NCBI GenBank assembly: GCA_021604265.1
Contig: BQIY01000203.1
Coordinates: forward strand, 1-5,279
Direction of reading: 5' to 3'
From: Nitrospirales bacterium
Lineage (GTDB): Bacteria > Nitrospirota > Nitrospiria > Nitrospirales > UBA8639
DNA: 5,279 nucleotides
Part shown: piece by piece, positions 1 to 5,279 of the stretch
Numbering within the stretch: the first letter of the stretch is position 1
Layout: the number at the start of each line of letters is the position of its first letter
Translations under genes and position numbers: made by a program
The notes under the pieces: generated by a model
What the model was told of the DNA's origin: nothing
What the model saw: only the letters and a program-made list of their open reading frames with translations
Databases searched by the model: none

Positions 1-122
1 ACACAAGCTGGTGCTGGCAAAGATGGCTCAGCGACCCATTGTAATGAAGAAGAACATCCGGACAGGCTTGCATAGCACCCTCCGAGCAAGATGAGGAATA
101 ACGTGAGCCGTAATGGTTTCAT
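1..122 (-). CDS. Lipoprotein, N-terminal 40 residues only (runs off left edge)
   Basis: Reading leftwards from an ATG at 122-120, the frame stays open for 40 codons to the window edge. The N-terminus starts MKPLRLTLFLILLGG, a short basic n-region followed by a hydrophobic core. Two possible lipoboxes follow: LGGC at residues 13-16 and the more canonical LSGC at 20-23, then a run of three serines and a Pro/Ala-rich stretch. Cys23 is the likelier lipidated residue, and the Ser at +2 would favour outer-membrane sorting. An in-frame TAG lies eight codons upstream, and no other start lies between it and the ATG. No good Shine-Dalgarno sequence is visible, which lowers confidence. It lies about 200 bp downstream of the TPR-barrel gene on the same strand, with a terminator between them, so it may be a separate transcript. 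The function is unknown because only the signal region is present. Confidence 0.6.
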   Translation of the reverse strand, partial: MKPLRLTLFLILLGGCYASLSGCSSSLQWVAEPSLPAPAC

Positions 123-194
123 ATGGCCACAATGAGGGAAATTCTAGAGATGAGACCCGCCCCGGGCAGTAATCAAGATCGTAGAAGACTGGAA

Positions 195-227
195 ATACTC
201 ATGACCGCCAGCTTTGTTGATGAGTAT
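195..227. repeat. Perfect 8-bp inverted repeat, possible operator
   Basis: ATACTCAT at 195-202 is the exact reverse complement of ATGAGTAT at 220-227, with 17 bases between the arms. It sits between the terminator of the TPR-barrel gene and the start of the leftward lipoprotein gene. It could be a regulator-binding site for that lipoprotein or a second structured element after the terminator. It has no T-run on either side, so it is not an intrinsic terminator by itself. Confidence 0.35.
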
Positions 228-235
228 GCTTGATG

Positions 236-254
236 AAAAAAGACCAGTCGGTCT
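236..254 (-). terminator. Intrinsic terminator after the TPR-barrel gene
   Basis: On the minus strand AGACC, a GACT loop and GGTCT form a 5-bp hairpin (254 to 241). It is followed directly by T residues from 241 to 236, one of which closes the stem. It lies about 70 bases past the TAA of the leftward 620-residue gene, which is a sensible place for its transcript end. The stem is short, so termination may be partial and allow some read-through into the lipoprotein gene. Confidence 0.55.
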
Positions 255-325
255 GTACCCTGATAAAAGTCGCAGCCAGAACCGGTCAAAACGAATTGTG
301 GCGAAAACCGTACCGTCAAAAAATT

Positions 326-2188
326 TTAAAACCCGGTTCCAAGACGGAAGAGAAAGATGTGGAAATTCTCTTTCAGATGATAGAATCGTTCAAGGGCATA
401 CCCGAGTGTGCCATAGAACGGAAAGGGTACGGTGGTCCGAGTAAAGATGAAGTCTCCCTTTACCTGAAGCCCAACACGATAGTTGGCAAATTCTCGCAGT
501 CCTTCTACCGATCCGTCATGGCGTAAGGGTACTTCAAGGCTGACCAGCGCAGGCTGAATCGAACTTGACCCCTGCGGTATCCATTGCACTTCATGGTTTT
601 CCACGAGTCGATAGCCGAAGGTTAATTCATTTCGCCATTGAGTATGGTCTTGTGATGAATCCCGCTTCACTCGGCTCTTGTAGTATGAACTTCTGAACGT
701 GAGATCAAAGGGATTGAGAGAAGGAGTGAGGTCAACGCGTCGCAAGGCAAAGCCGGCGAAGAATTGTCTTTTCTTGACTTCGTTTTGCGATTGGGAGGCA
801 ATGAGTGTCGATGAATCTGCATAGCCAGCAAACACATCTCCCCCGCCAACATGACTCCTCAAGAATTGTGGAACGGTAAACACATAGGTCGCCTGAGCGA
901 CGAGTGTTTTCATATTATCATTAAAAGGATTAAAGCTGCTCTGATCGACGTCCTGAAATACATACGTTCCATCGAAAATCCAACGATTGGTTCCAAACAG
1001 GCGAGTTTGGTACAAGAGGTTCCCTTGATAGGTATTGATTCCAGCCCAATTGAGCCCGGGATCCCACACTTGATGTCGGAATTCAAACTCTCCGGTAATT
1101 TTTCCAGGCCCAATCAACCGCGAAGCGCCAAGGATAACATTGTATCGTTGCGAGTCTTCTTTTTTATCGTTAAAACCTTCGGCTGATGTCGTCCGGCGAA
1201 TGGTCTTAGCTCCGGCTTGGAGGAATACATCGATTGCGTACGGAAGTTGGAAGTCATTGGAAAACGATATGCCGTACTCATGTCCAATATCGTTTACATT
1301 GCGTGTGGGATCACGGTAATTAGGAATCTTTGCATCGTTAAATCGAAGGTATCGATAGGTGAGATCGATCGAACGAAGTTTTCCCAGTTGAACTCGTAAA
1401 CGATTAGACGTTACGACGCCTAATTTATGACGGGCAATGCCTTTTAATTCTCTTTGGGTAAGCGGACGATTCAAGTTGCTACGGCTAGCAGAATAGAGCG
1501 CCTCTGCGTTAAAGGCGCGGCTGTCGACCCATTGATAGTCAAATGCGACGGTATCATTGCGGGCTTCCGTGATCGTACTGAAAAAAACAAACGGTTCTTT
1601 GCCGCCGAAAGACAGACCGATCCCATTCTCTTGATTTAAGTAAAAGAGGGCTTTTTTTAGGTCATCATTGGTTTTCTCATCATTTCGTGCTCCCCATCGA
1701 TCTTGCTCTTTCAATCTTGTAACTTTTTCTTGCGCCAGGCGATAGTGCTCTTTGGCTTCGACGGCTAATCCCCCGTTTCGTACTCCTCGCATCCATTGCA
1801 GATATTCTCCATAGATGAGTTCCAGTGCTGGTTCCTCTGGATGGAGTTCGATCGCTTGTTCATAGTACAAGCTTGCGCGTGAGTCTCCCGCTCTTTTCAT
1901 GAGTTCAGCGATGATACAGAGTCGGTAGGGATATTCCGCCGAATCTTCAGGCGGCGGCGTGGTGATGCGGCGTTCAATCTCGCCTTCGTAGTCCGCCGGG
2001 GAGACCTTCCCTGCGTACCATGCGCAGGCATGAGGATCAATCCGCTCCGCGGCTAAAACGAATGACGGAAAAGAGAAAAGACCAAATACGAAAAGGAGTA
2101 ACCCAATGGGTTTCAAGAAGAAACACGTTAACTGTTTAACCTCAAAATCAGACTGAGGCAGTGCATCGCTTATCGTGTAAATCCTCAA
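326..2188 (-). CDS. TPR plus outer-membrane beta-barrel protein, 620 aa
   Basis: This is a predicted outer-membrane protein with a periplasmic helical part and a C-terminal barrel. I chose the TTG start at 2188 because GGAGGAG lies 7 bases upstream and no other start in the leader has an SD sequence. Residues 1-25 form a long n-region, residues 26-45 are hydrophobic (LLLFVFGLFSF), and a VLAA site gives cleavage near residue 46-47. Residues about 85-155 look like one or two TPR-like helical pairs (LCIIAELMKRAGDSRASLYYEQAIELHPEEPA, split here as LCIIAELMKRAGDS and RASLYYEQAIELHPEE), followed by a charged linker to about 185. From about 190 to 620 there are alternating polar/aromatic strands such as IDLTYRYLRF, ITGEFEFRHQV and WIFDGTYVFQDV. 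The protein ends in LFRLGTGF, a terminal Phe as expected for Bam-assembled barrels. TPR plus barrel is the architecture of Slam translocators and PgaA/BcsC exporters, but no family signature is recognisable. The exact role is unknown. The neighbouring lipoproteins are consistent with export or surface display. Confidence 0.88.
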   Translation of the reverse strand: MRIYTISDALPQSDFEVKQLTCFFLKPIGLLLFVFGLFSFPSFVLAAERIDPHACAWYAGKVSPADYEGEIERRITTPPPEDSAEYPYRLCIIAELMKRAGDSRASLYYEQAIELHPEEPALELIYGEYLQWMRGVRNGGLAVEAKEHYRLAQEKVTRLKEQDRWGARNDEKTNDDLKKALFYLNQENGIGLSFGGKEPFVFFSTITEARNDTVAFDYQWVDSRAFNAEALYSASRSNLNRPLTQRELKGIARHKLGVVTSNRLRVQLGKLRSIDLTYRYLRFNDAKIPNYRDPTRNVNDIGHEYGISFSNDFQLPYAIDVFLQAGAKTIRRTTSAEGFNDKKEDSQRYNVILGASRLIGPGKITGEFEFRHQVWDPGLNWAGINTYQGNLLYQTRLFGTNRWIFDGTYVFQDVDQSSFNPFNDNMKTLVAQATYVFTVPQFLRSHVGGGDVFAGYADSSTLIASQSQNEVKKRQFFAGFALRRVDLTPSLNPFDLTFRSSYYKSRVKRDSSQDHTQWRNELTFGYRLVENHEVQWIPQGSSSIQPALVSLEVPLRHDGSVEGLREFANYRVGLQVKGDFIFTRTTVPFPFYGTLGYALERFYHLKENFHIFLFRLGTGF

Positions 2189-2195
2189 TGCTCTT

Positions 2196-2202
2196 CTCCT
2201 CC
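2196..2202 (-). promoter_or_regulatory. Shine-Dalgarno fixing the TTG start of the TPR-barrel gene
   Basis: The minus strand reads GGAGGAG across 2202 to 2196, 7 bases before the TTG at 2188-2186. It is the only strong SD near the 5' end of this frame. It therefore supports the non-ATG start despite the rather long stretch before the hydrophobic core of the signal peptide. Confidence 0.75.
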
Positions 2203-2222
2203 GCTTAGATTGAATGAAACAC

Positions 2223-2244
2223 GGTAGTTACTACAAGAGGTAGT
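2223..2244. repeat. Clustered GGTAGT half-sites, possible operator
   Basis: GGTAGT occurs at 2223-2228 and again at 2239-2244, 16 bases apart, with the opposite-orientation ACTAC at 2230-2234 between them. The cluster lies about 20 bases upstream of the SD of the leftward gene, where a regulator could act on its transcript or promoter. The half-sites are short, so chance is a real alternative. Confidence 0.2.
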
Positions 2245-2491
2245 GAAATCGTGAGAGATTTGCGTCACAACTGCGATGTGGTGAGAGCATCCTCAGCTTG
2301 ACCCAGTTTGAAGAAAATACGGTGAAGACCACAAACTCTTCATTGAAAATAGGGTGCAGCTAGACCGATGATAACGTTCTCAAAATTCAAAAACTTCACA
2401 AAACATGAATGAAAATACCAAAAAACGACGGAGTCTAACCTAACATCGTGAAATAATCAACTCTAGAGCGGTGTTGAACTAAAGATGGGAG

Positions 2492-2553
2492 CCTGGATCG
2501 GGGAGCGCGTGAACCGTATGGGTTCTAGGCCCGGCGAGCATCCAGGGATGCCG
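2492..2553. other. Nested hairpin with competing alternative stem
   Basis: CCTGGAT at 2492-2498 pairs with ATCCAGG at 2540-2546. Inside it CGGG (2499-2502) can pair with CCCG (2530-2533), and GAACC (2511-2515) pairs with GGTTC (2521-2525) around a GTATG loop. This gives a 55-base extended stem. A second structure, GCATC (2538-2542) with GATGC (2547-2551) around CAGG, uses the same bases as the outer stem, so the two exclude each other. No T-run follows on either strand, which argues against a terminator. The element matches no riboswitch class that I recognise. It could be a structured RNA, a DNA cruciform site or the relic of a mobile element. Confidence 0.35.
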
Positions 2554-2620
2554 ATTAAGACAGGCAAAGTGCCCGTAAATAATATGCTCTCATAGCAAGG
2601 CGTTTCGCATAGTTGAGCGG

Positions 2621-2650
2621 TTGTAATCCCATTGTTTTGCCTCGTATACT
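2621..2650 (+). promoter_or_regulatory. Candidate sigma70-type promoter for the RHS-like gene
   Basis: TTGTAA at 2621-2626 and TATACT at 2645-2650 are separated by 18 bases. They match the sigma70 consensus boxes at four and five of six positions. A transcript would start near 2657 and have a leader of roughly 80 bases before the GTG at 2739. It is the best rightward candidate in the spacer by eye. If it is used, the hairpin at 2492-2553 lies upstream of the transcript. Confidence 0.4.
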
Positions 2651-2702
2651 TAATGTATTGGCCCAGTGCCTGAAAGAGCCATTATGCGCGCCTTTTCTTT
2701 AT

Positions 2703-2712
2703 AAAGGAGGTG
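2703..2712 (+). promoter_or_regulatory. Near-perfect SD without a usable start codon
   Basis: AAAGGAGGTG matches the anti-SD of 16S rRNA almost completely, but no ATG, GTG or TTG lies 5-10 bases after it (the following bases read CCGACTGTAG). It overlaps a 10-bp palindrome, CTTTATAAAG, at 2697-2706. It might act as a ribosome standby site for the real SD 17 bases downstream, or be the remnant of an earlier start. Confidence 0.4.
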
Positions 2713-2726
2713 CCGACTGTAGCAGT

Positions 2727-2732
2727 AAGGAG
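2727..2732 (+). promoter_or_regulatory. Shine-Dalgarno fixing the GTG start of the RHS-like gene
   Basis: AAGGAG lies 6 bases before GTG 2739-2741. That start places a basic MYRR n-region and a hydrophobic core directly ahead of a lipobox. A longer reading from a TTG at 2613 would put a 42-residue, Cys-rich, non-signal-like stretch in front of the signal peptide and has no SD, so the GTG is preferred. Confidence 0.75.
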
Positions 2733-2738
2733 CTTTCT

Positions 2739-3494
2739 GTGTATCGAAGAGCCTCTTGTCAACTTCTCCTGTTGTTATGCAGTTTTATTGTCGTCATTTT
2801 AGGGGGCTGTTCGTCGAACGGAAAAATTCAGAGAGCTGGGTTAGAGGAGTCTCCTACCCAGAATTACGGTTGGTGGGTCGGACATGGAGGAGAGCAGACA
2901 GCTGTTGATATTGGGTTTGACGGAAAAGGAATCCAGATACGGGTCCAGAGGAGTTATCTCTCTCATGCCAGGATTGATAGTCCTGTTGGTAAGCGTTGGA
3001 CCCACAATTATCTGATGCATATACAAAATGCGTCTGGTAGAGCCATCAAGCTATTCAAGGCGAATGGCCGTGAGTCTAAATTTCTCAGAACCAACCCCGG
3101 AGAATTTACCTCTGAAGTTGACGACCAGGAAACCTTAACACAAAACGGCGATGGGACCCACAGTCTACAAGACAGCGAAGGAACCATCTATGGATTTAAT
3201 CGAAAAGGCAGGCTCATGCATGTTCAGGGACATCAGTACGGTAACACTATCTCTCTTGCGTATGGGGCAAATGGCTATCTGGACTCTATCAGTGATGCGC
3301 AGGGTCACCTCATTACCTTTAACTATGATCTTGAAACTCATCGGCTGGCATCTATCCGTGATGGGCAAGGCCGCTCGGCAATGTACCAACATGATGATGT
3401 TGGAAATTTAATCTCAGTGACAAACGCAGAAGGCATCACCAGTGAATACAGTTATGATCGGCAGAGCCATCTTGTCGGCGTTACGTTTCCCTAA
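2739..3494 (+). CDS. Short RHS/YD-repeat lipoprotein, 251 aa
   Basis: This is a predicted lipoprotein with an RHS-type N-terminal region. Residues 1-24 form a lipoprotein signal peptide (MYRR, a Leu-rich core, then ILGGC with Cys24). Ser25 at +2 suggests the outer membrane. Residues about 45-155 resemble the region that opens RHS proteins (DUF6531-like): IGFDGKGIQIRVQRSY is followed by GKRWTHNYLMHIQ and a beta-rich stretch with GDGTHSLQDSEGTIYGF. Residues about 156-251 hold about four YD-type repeats, seen in GYLDSISDAQGHLITFNYD, HRLASIRDGQGRSAMYQHD and GNLISVTNAEGITSEYSYD. The protein stops early in the next repeat at VGVTFP. Complete RHS proteins usually exceed 1000 residues, with many repeats, a hyperconserved core and a variable C-terminal toxin. 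None of these is present, and the bases after the stop do not resume an RHS frame. It may be a genuine mini-RHS protein or the 5' remnant of a larger gene. A secreted-protein gene follows after 68 bp and may be co-transcribed. Confidence 0.85.
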   Translation: MYRRASCQLLLLLCSFIVVILGGCSSNGKIQRAGLEESPTQNYGWWVGHGGEQTAVDIGFDGKGIQIRVQRSYLSHARIDSPVGKRWTHNYLMHIQNASGRAIKLFKANGRESKFLRTNPGEFTSEVDDQETLTQNGDGTHSLQDSEGTIYGFNRKGRLMHVQGHQYGNTISLAYGANGYLDSISDAQGHLITFNYDLETHRLASIRDGQGRSAMYQHDDVGNLISVTNAEGITSEYSYDRQSHLVGVTFP

Positions 3495-3496
3495 GT

Positions 3497-3512
3497 GTCT
3501 GGCATAACAGAC
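3497..3512 (+). other. Hairpin just after the RHS-like stop codon
   Basis: GTCTG at 3497-3501 pairs with CAGAC at 3508-3512 around a six-base loop, starting two bases after the TAA. No T-run follows, so it is unlikely to stop transcription efficiently. It could protect the 3' end of the upstream message or lower read-through into the next gene. Confidence 0.25.
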
Positions 3513-3551
3513 TTCATAAGGTGTCAAGCCAACGTCGGATCTCAACATTGA

Positions 3552-3556
3552 GAGGG
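3552..3556 (+). promoter_or_regulatory. Weak SD deciding between two adjacent ATGs
   Basis: GAGGG precedes two consecutive ATG codons at 3560 and 3563. The gap from GAGG (ending at 3555) is 4 bases to the first and 7 bases to the second, so the second fits better. TCTCA (3540-3544) can pair with TGAGA (3549-3553) and would partly cover this SD. Confidence 0.45.
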
Positions 3557-3562
3557 TTCATG

Positions 3563-5279
3563 ATGAAGACCATTTATCTCGCCATTCCCATGCTCATGAT
3601 GCTGGTATTGGGGGCCATTGATTCTACGTGTGCGCAAGTTGGTTCGAGTCAGGGTGTGGTACGTGTAGAGCGTGGCAATGATCGAATCCGTCCGGCTTCA
3701 CAAGGTCTCAGTGAAAAATTCCCTGGAGAAGGGTTTCCGTGCGGTCTTGGTCGTGGCTGTCAAGAGGATATCATCAGCGCAGACCCGACGTTCATTCAAG
3801 TGTCGTCTGATTCCCACTTGCCCATGAACCTGACACGTGTGTACGCGGAGTCTCACGGATTAATCGGGGAAATCTTCGTGCCCTACGAAGACGCATTAGT
3901 GAGAGCAAATGTCCCAATTTTTGGGCGAGCTTACGGGAAAAATTTTAAAGAATACCGTGTGGAATATGGCCAAGGTGCTAACCCTACAGACTGGACAGTC
4001 ATCGCAACTTCGGACAGACCACAATCCAAAGATGCAACGCCGGAAGACTTGCATTTTTATCAATCTGCAGATCTCACGATTGAAGGCAACCTGGCCACCT
4101 GGGACACCGGTCTCAAAAACTATGTGTATCTTCCGTCGCACCCTCAGGACCATCCGATTGATTTCAAGGGGACATACACCATACGGCTTGTGGTGACGTC
4201 ACATGACGGGCGGATCGTTGAAGATCGAGTGACGCTGCATGTGGCGAATGTCATCCCAAACGCGTGGGGAGGGGTGATTAAGAGTCCCGATGGGCGAGTC
4301 AAGCTTACGGTTCCCGAGCAAGCCATCACCGCTCCCTTCAGACTGGTGCTGATTCAAGCTGCCTCTGCGGTCCCTGAGTTCTCATCAGAGCACGGGAGGG
4401 AGCTCGTGAGCCAAGCGTATGAGGTCAAAGAATCTCGCGAACAATTTATGAAGCCTGCTCGATTAGAGGTCAAGCTTTCAGATGACCTGAACAGTTCCAC
4501 GCCCCTTGATCGTCTGGCCATTTATGGATACGACTCAATGACTCAAACCTGGACATACCTCCCTTCATATCAACAACCCGACCGCCGCAGTCTTTTCACG
4601 AACGTCACACAGCTTCATGCCTTCTATGCCATCATGTCCAGCGATCTTGTGGGAGAGGGGTCGCGCCTTATGCCTGTTGAGTCCCCAAACTTGCAGGCCC
4701 ATGAAGTGAGTGGGGCAGTCCCATCGGGACCGTATCTTGTACAGGAAACCTTTGAACACCATATCGGGCAATGGTCGAATCGCGACGGCGATGTTGGTGC
4801 AACCGTGAGCCTTGACGAGTTAGCCACATTCGATGGCACGAAGGCGTTGAAGATAGTCAATACTGTCCGTGGTGGAAATTTTGCGGTGAACGTCCACTCC
4901 TCACCGTTCGACGTTCGTGCGTTTCCCATCGTGCAATTTGATTATCGAATCGAACCGAATGTCAAAACCAGTTTTTACGTTAAGGTGGCAGGACGATGGT
5001 ATCGCATTGGCTTTACGGATCATGACACAGAGGTCAAACATCAACGGGTCAATATCGCCGATATCGGATCAGTGCCGGGGATTGTGAGGGACGATGCATG
5101 GCATACGGCGCAATTCAATCTTTATGAACTTCTTCGAACCAAGACCGGTCATACGGTGGTTGAAGAAATGATCATGGCTGATTGGGACGTGACGGGATAC
5201 ATGAAGTTGCAATTCGGGACAAATCACGAAGGAGCGACCTATTACATCGATAACTTTGCGATCGGCCGGGAATTTTCCG
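3563..5279 (+). CDS. Large secreted multidomain beta-rich protein, N-terminal 572 aa (runs off right edge)
   Basis: The frame is open from the ATG at 3563 (or 3560, one residue longer) to the window edge, with no stop in 572 codons. Residues 1-24 form a Sec signal peptide (MKTIYLAIPMLMMLVLG, cleavage after TCA). Residues 25-105 include a close Cys pair in FPCGLGRGCQ (Cys60 and Cys66). Residues about 112-228 look like an Ig-like or fibronectin-like sandwich, with VPIFGRAYGKNFKEYRVEYG and P-x-x-W early, and GTYTIRLVVTSHDGR and VTLHV closing it. Residues about 234-358 begin WGGVIKSPDGRVKLTVPEQA, reminiscent of ZU5-like domains. Residues about 393-568 resemble a carbohydrate-binding jelly roll, opening QETFEHHIGQW and ending ATYYIDNFAIG. 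I see no catalytic motif. The likely role is adhesion, surface structure or glycan binding, by inference from architecture only. The close spacing after the RHS-like lipoprotein gene suggests one operon. The C-terminus is outside the window. Confidence 0.85.
   Translation, partial: MKTIYLAIPMLMMLVLGAIDSTCAQVGSSQGVVRVERGNDRIRPASQGLSEKFPGEGFPCGLGRGCQEDIISADPTFIQVSSDSHLPMNLTRVYAESHGLIGEIFVPYEDALVRANVPIFGRAYGKNFKEYRVEYGQGANPTDWTVIATSDRPQSKDATPEDLHFYQSADLTIEGNLATWDTGLKNYVYLPSHPQDHPIDFKGTYTIRLVVTSHDGRIVEDRVTLHVANVIPNAWGGVIKSPDGRVKLTVPEQAITAPFRLVLIQAASAVPEFSSEHGRELVSQAYEVKESREQFMKPARLEVKLSDDLNSSTPLDRLAIYGYDSMTQTWTYLPSYQQPDRRSLFTNVTQLHAFYAIMSSDLVGEGSRLMPVESPNLQAHEVSGAVPSGPYLVQETFEHHIGQWSNRDGDVGATVSLDELATFDGTKALKIVNTVRGGNFAVNVHSSPFDVRAFPIVQFDYRIEPNVKTSFYVKVAGRWYRIGFTDHDTEVKHQRVNIADIGSVPGIVRDDAWHTAQFNLYELLRTKTGHTVVEEMIMADWDVTGYMKLQFGTNHEGATYYIDNFAIGREFS

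Larger units (their letters stand above)
123..325. other. Spacer between two leftward genes
   Basis: I see no gene in this stretch. It carries the terminator of the TPR-barrel gene at its right end and an 8-bp inverted repeat at 195-227. It presumably also carries the promoter of the leftward lipoprotein gene, but I could not find a convincing -35/-10 pair on the minus strand. A CCCGGG-centred GC-rich patch lies near 162-167. Confidence 0.5.
2189..2738. other. Divergent intergenic region without a supported gene
   Basis: About 550 bases separate the leftward TPR-barrel gene from the rightward RHS-like lipoprotein gene. All frames are broken by frequent stops and none shows protein-like sequence. 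The part at 2330-2460 is A/T-rich, with runs of A and T, and could contain the leftward promoter, although I found no clear -35/-10 pair. The part at 2485-2560 is GC-rich and self-complementary. The part at 2600-2735 holds a promoter candidate and the translation signals of the RHS-like gene. I recognised no transposase or intron ORF here. Confidence 0.6.

Noticed and set aside
214..526. Two overlapping rightward reading frames (76 and 98 codons)
   Set aside because: They mostly lie antisense to the C-terminal barrel of the 620-residue gene or over its terminator. They have no clear SD and show no domain-like or signal sequence.
851..1639. Rightward frames at 851-1186, 1217-1399 and 1454-1639
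   Set aside because: They are antisense shadows within the TPR-barrel gene. The leftward frame is continuous over 620 codons with a coherent signal peptide and strand pattern.
2501..2530. Group II intron domain V relic suggested by GAACCGTATG and GGTTCT
   Set aside because: The central part with the GAAA-type tetraloop and the second half of the stem are missing, the usual AGC triad reads AAC, and no reverse transcriptase frame lies nearby.
2492..2580. Cyclic-di-GMP (GEMM) or another known riboswitch
   Set aside because: The conserved core bases of GEMM cannot be found. The best rightward promoter candidate lies downstream of the element, so it would not be in the leader of the RHS-like gene.
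2613..2738. N-terminal extension of the RHS-like protein from a TTG at 2613
   Set aside because: It has no SD and would place 42 Cys-rich residues before a complete lipoprotein signal peptide. The region contains promoter-like and SD sequences, and GTG 2739 has a well-placed AAGGAG.
3495..3562. Frameshifted continuation of the RHS repeats after the TAA
   Set aside because: Reading past the stop gives no YD-like sequence before further stops, and the next gene begins with its own signal peptide.
3165..4929. Frames on both strands inside the RHS-like and secreted-protein genes (for example minus 3896-4153 and minus 4624-4929)
   Set aside because: They overlap long coding frames with clear signal peptides and domain-like content. 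They lack start signals and protein-like composition.

Overview
The window looks like a piece of a diderm (Gram-negative) bacterial chromosome devoted to the cell envelope. Every gene I can support begins with a Sec-type or lipoprotein signal peptide, and one product is predicted to be an outer-membrane beta-barrel ending in Phe. Base composition is moderate and starts are mixed (TTG, GTG, ATG). I cannot assign a genus from the sequence alone. A Nitrospirota-like environmental bacterium is only an impression. There are no rRNA or tRNA genes, CRISPR arrays, transposase genes or obvious integrase sites.

Layout. The left half is transcribed leftwards. A 620-residue TPR plus beta-barrel protein (2188 to 326) starts at a TTG behind a strong Shine-Dalgarno (SD) sequence. 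It is followed by a small intrinsic terminator (about 254 to 236). Next comes the first 40 codons of a lipoprotein (122 to 1), which runs off the left edge. The right half is transcribed rightwards. A short lipoprotein with an RHS-type N-terminal region and a few YD repeats (2739 to 3494, GTG start) is followed 68 bp later by a large secreted multidomain protein (3563 to beyond 5279). That protein has Ig-like, ZU5-like and jelly-roll-like segments, and it runs off the right edge.

Between the divergent halves lies about 550 bp of non-coding DNA (2189 to 2738). It holds a nested hairpin with a competing alternative stem (2492 to 2553), a plausible sigma70-type promoter (2621 to 2650), and two SD sequences ahead of the RHS gene, only one of which has a start codon at a usable distance.

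How the parts may work together (inference): a periplasmic-TPR/outer-membrane-barrel protein next to two lipoproteins and a large secreted beta-rich protein fits a surface-display or envelope-export locus. The TPR-barrel architecture recalls that of Slam-type lipoprotein translocators and PgaA/BcsC-type polysaccharide porins, but I cannot assign it to either family by reading. The most unusual points are the miniature RHS lipoprotein, which has no toxin or long YD shell, and the TPR-barrel gene flanked by lipoprotein genes.
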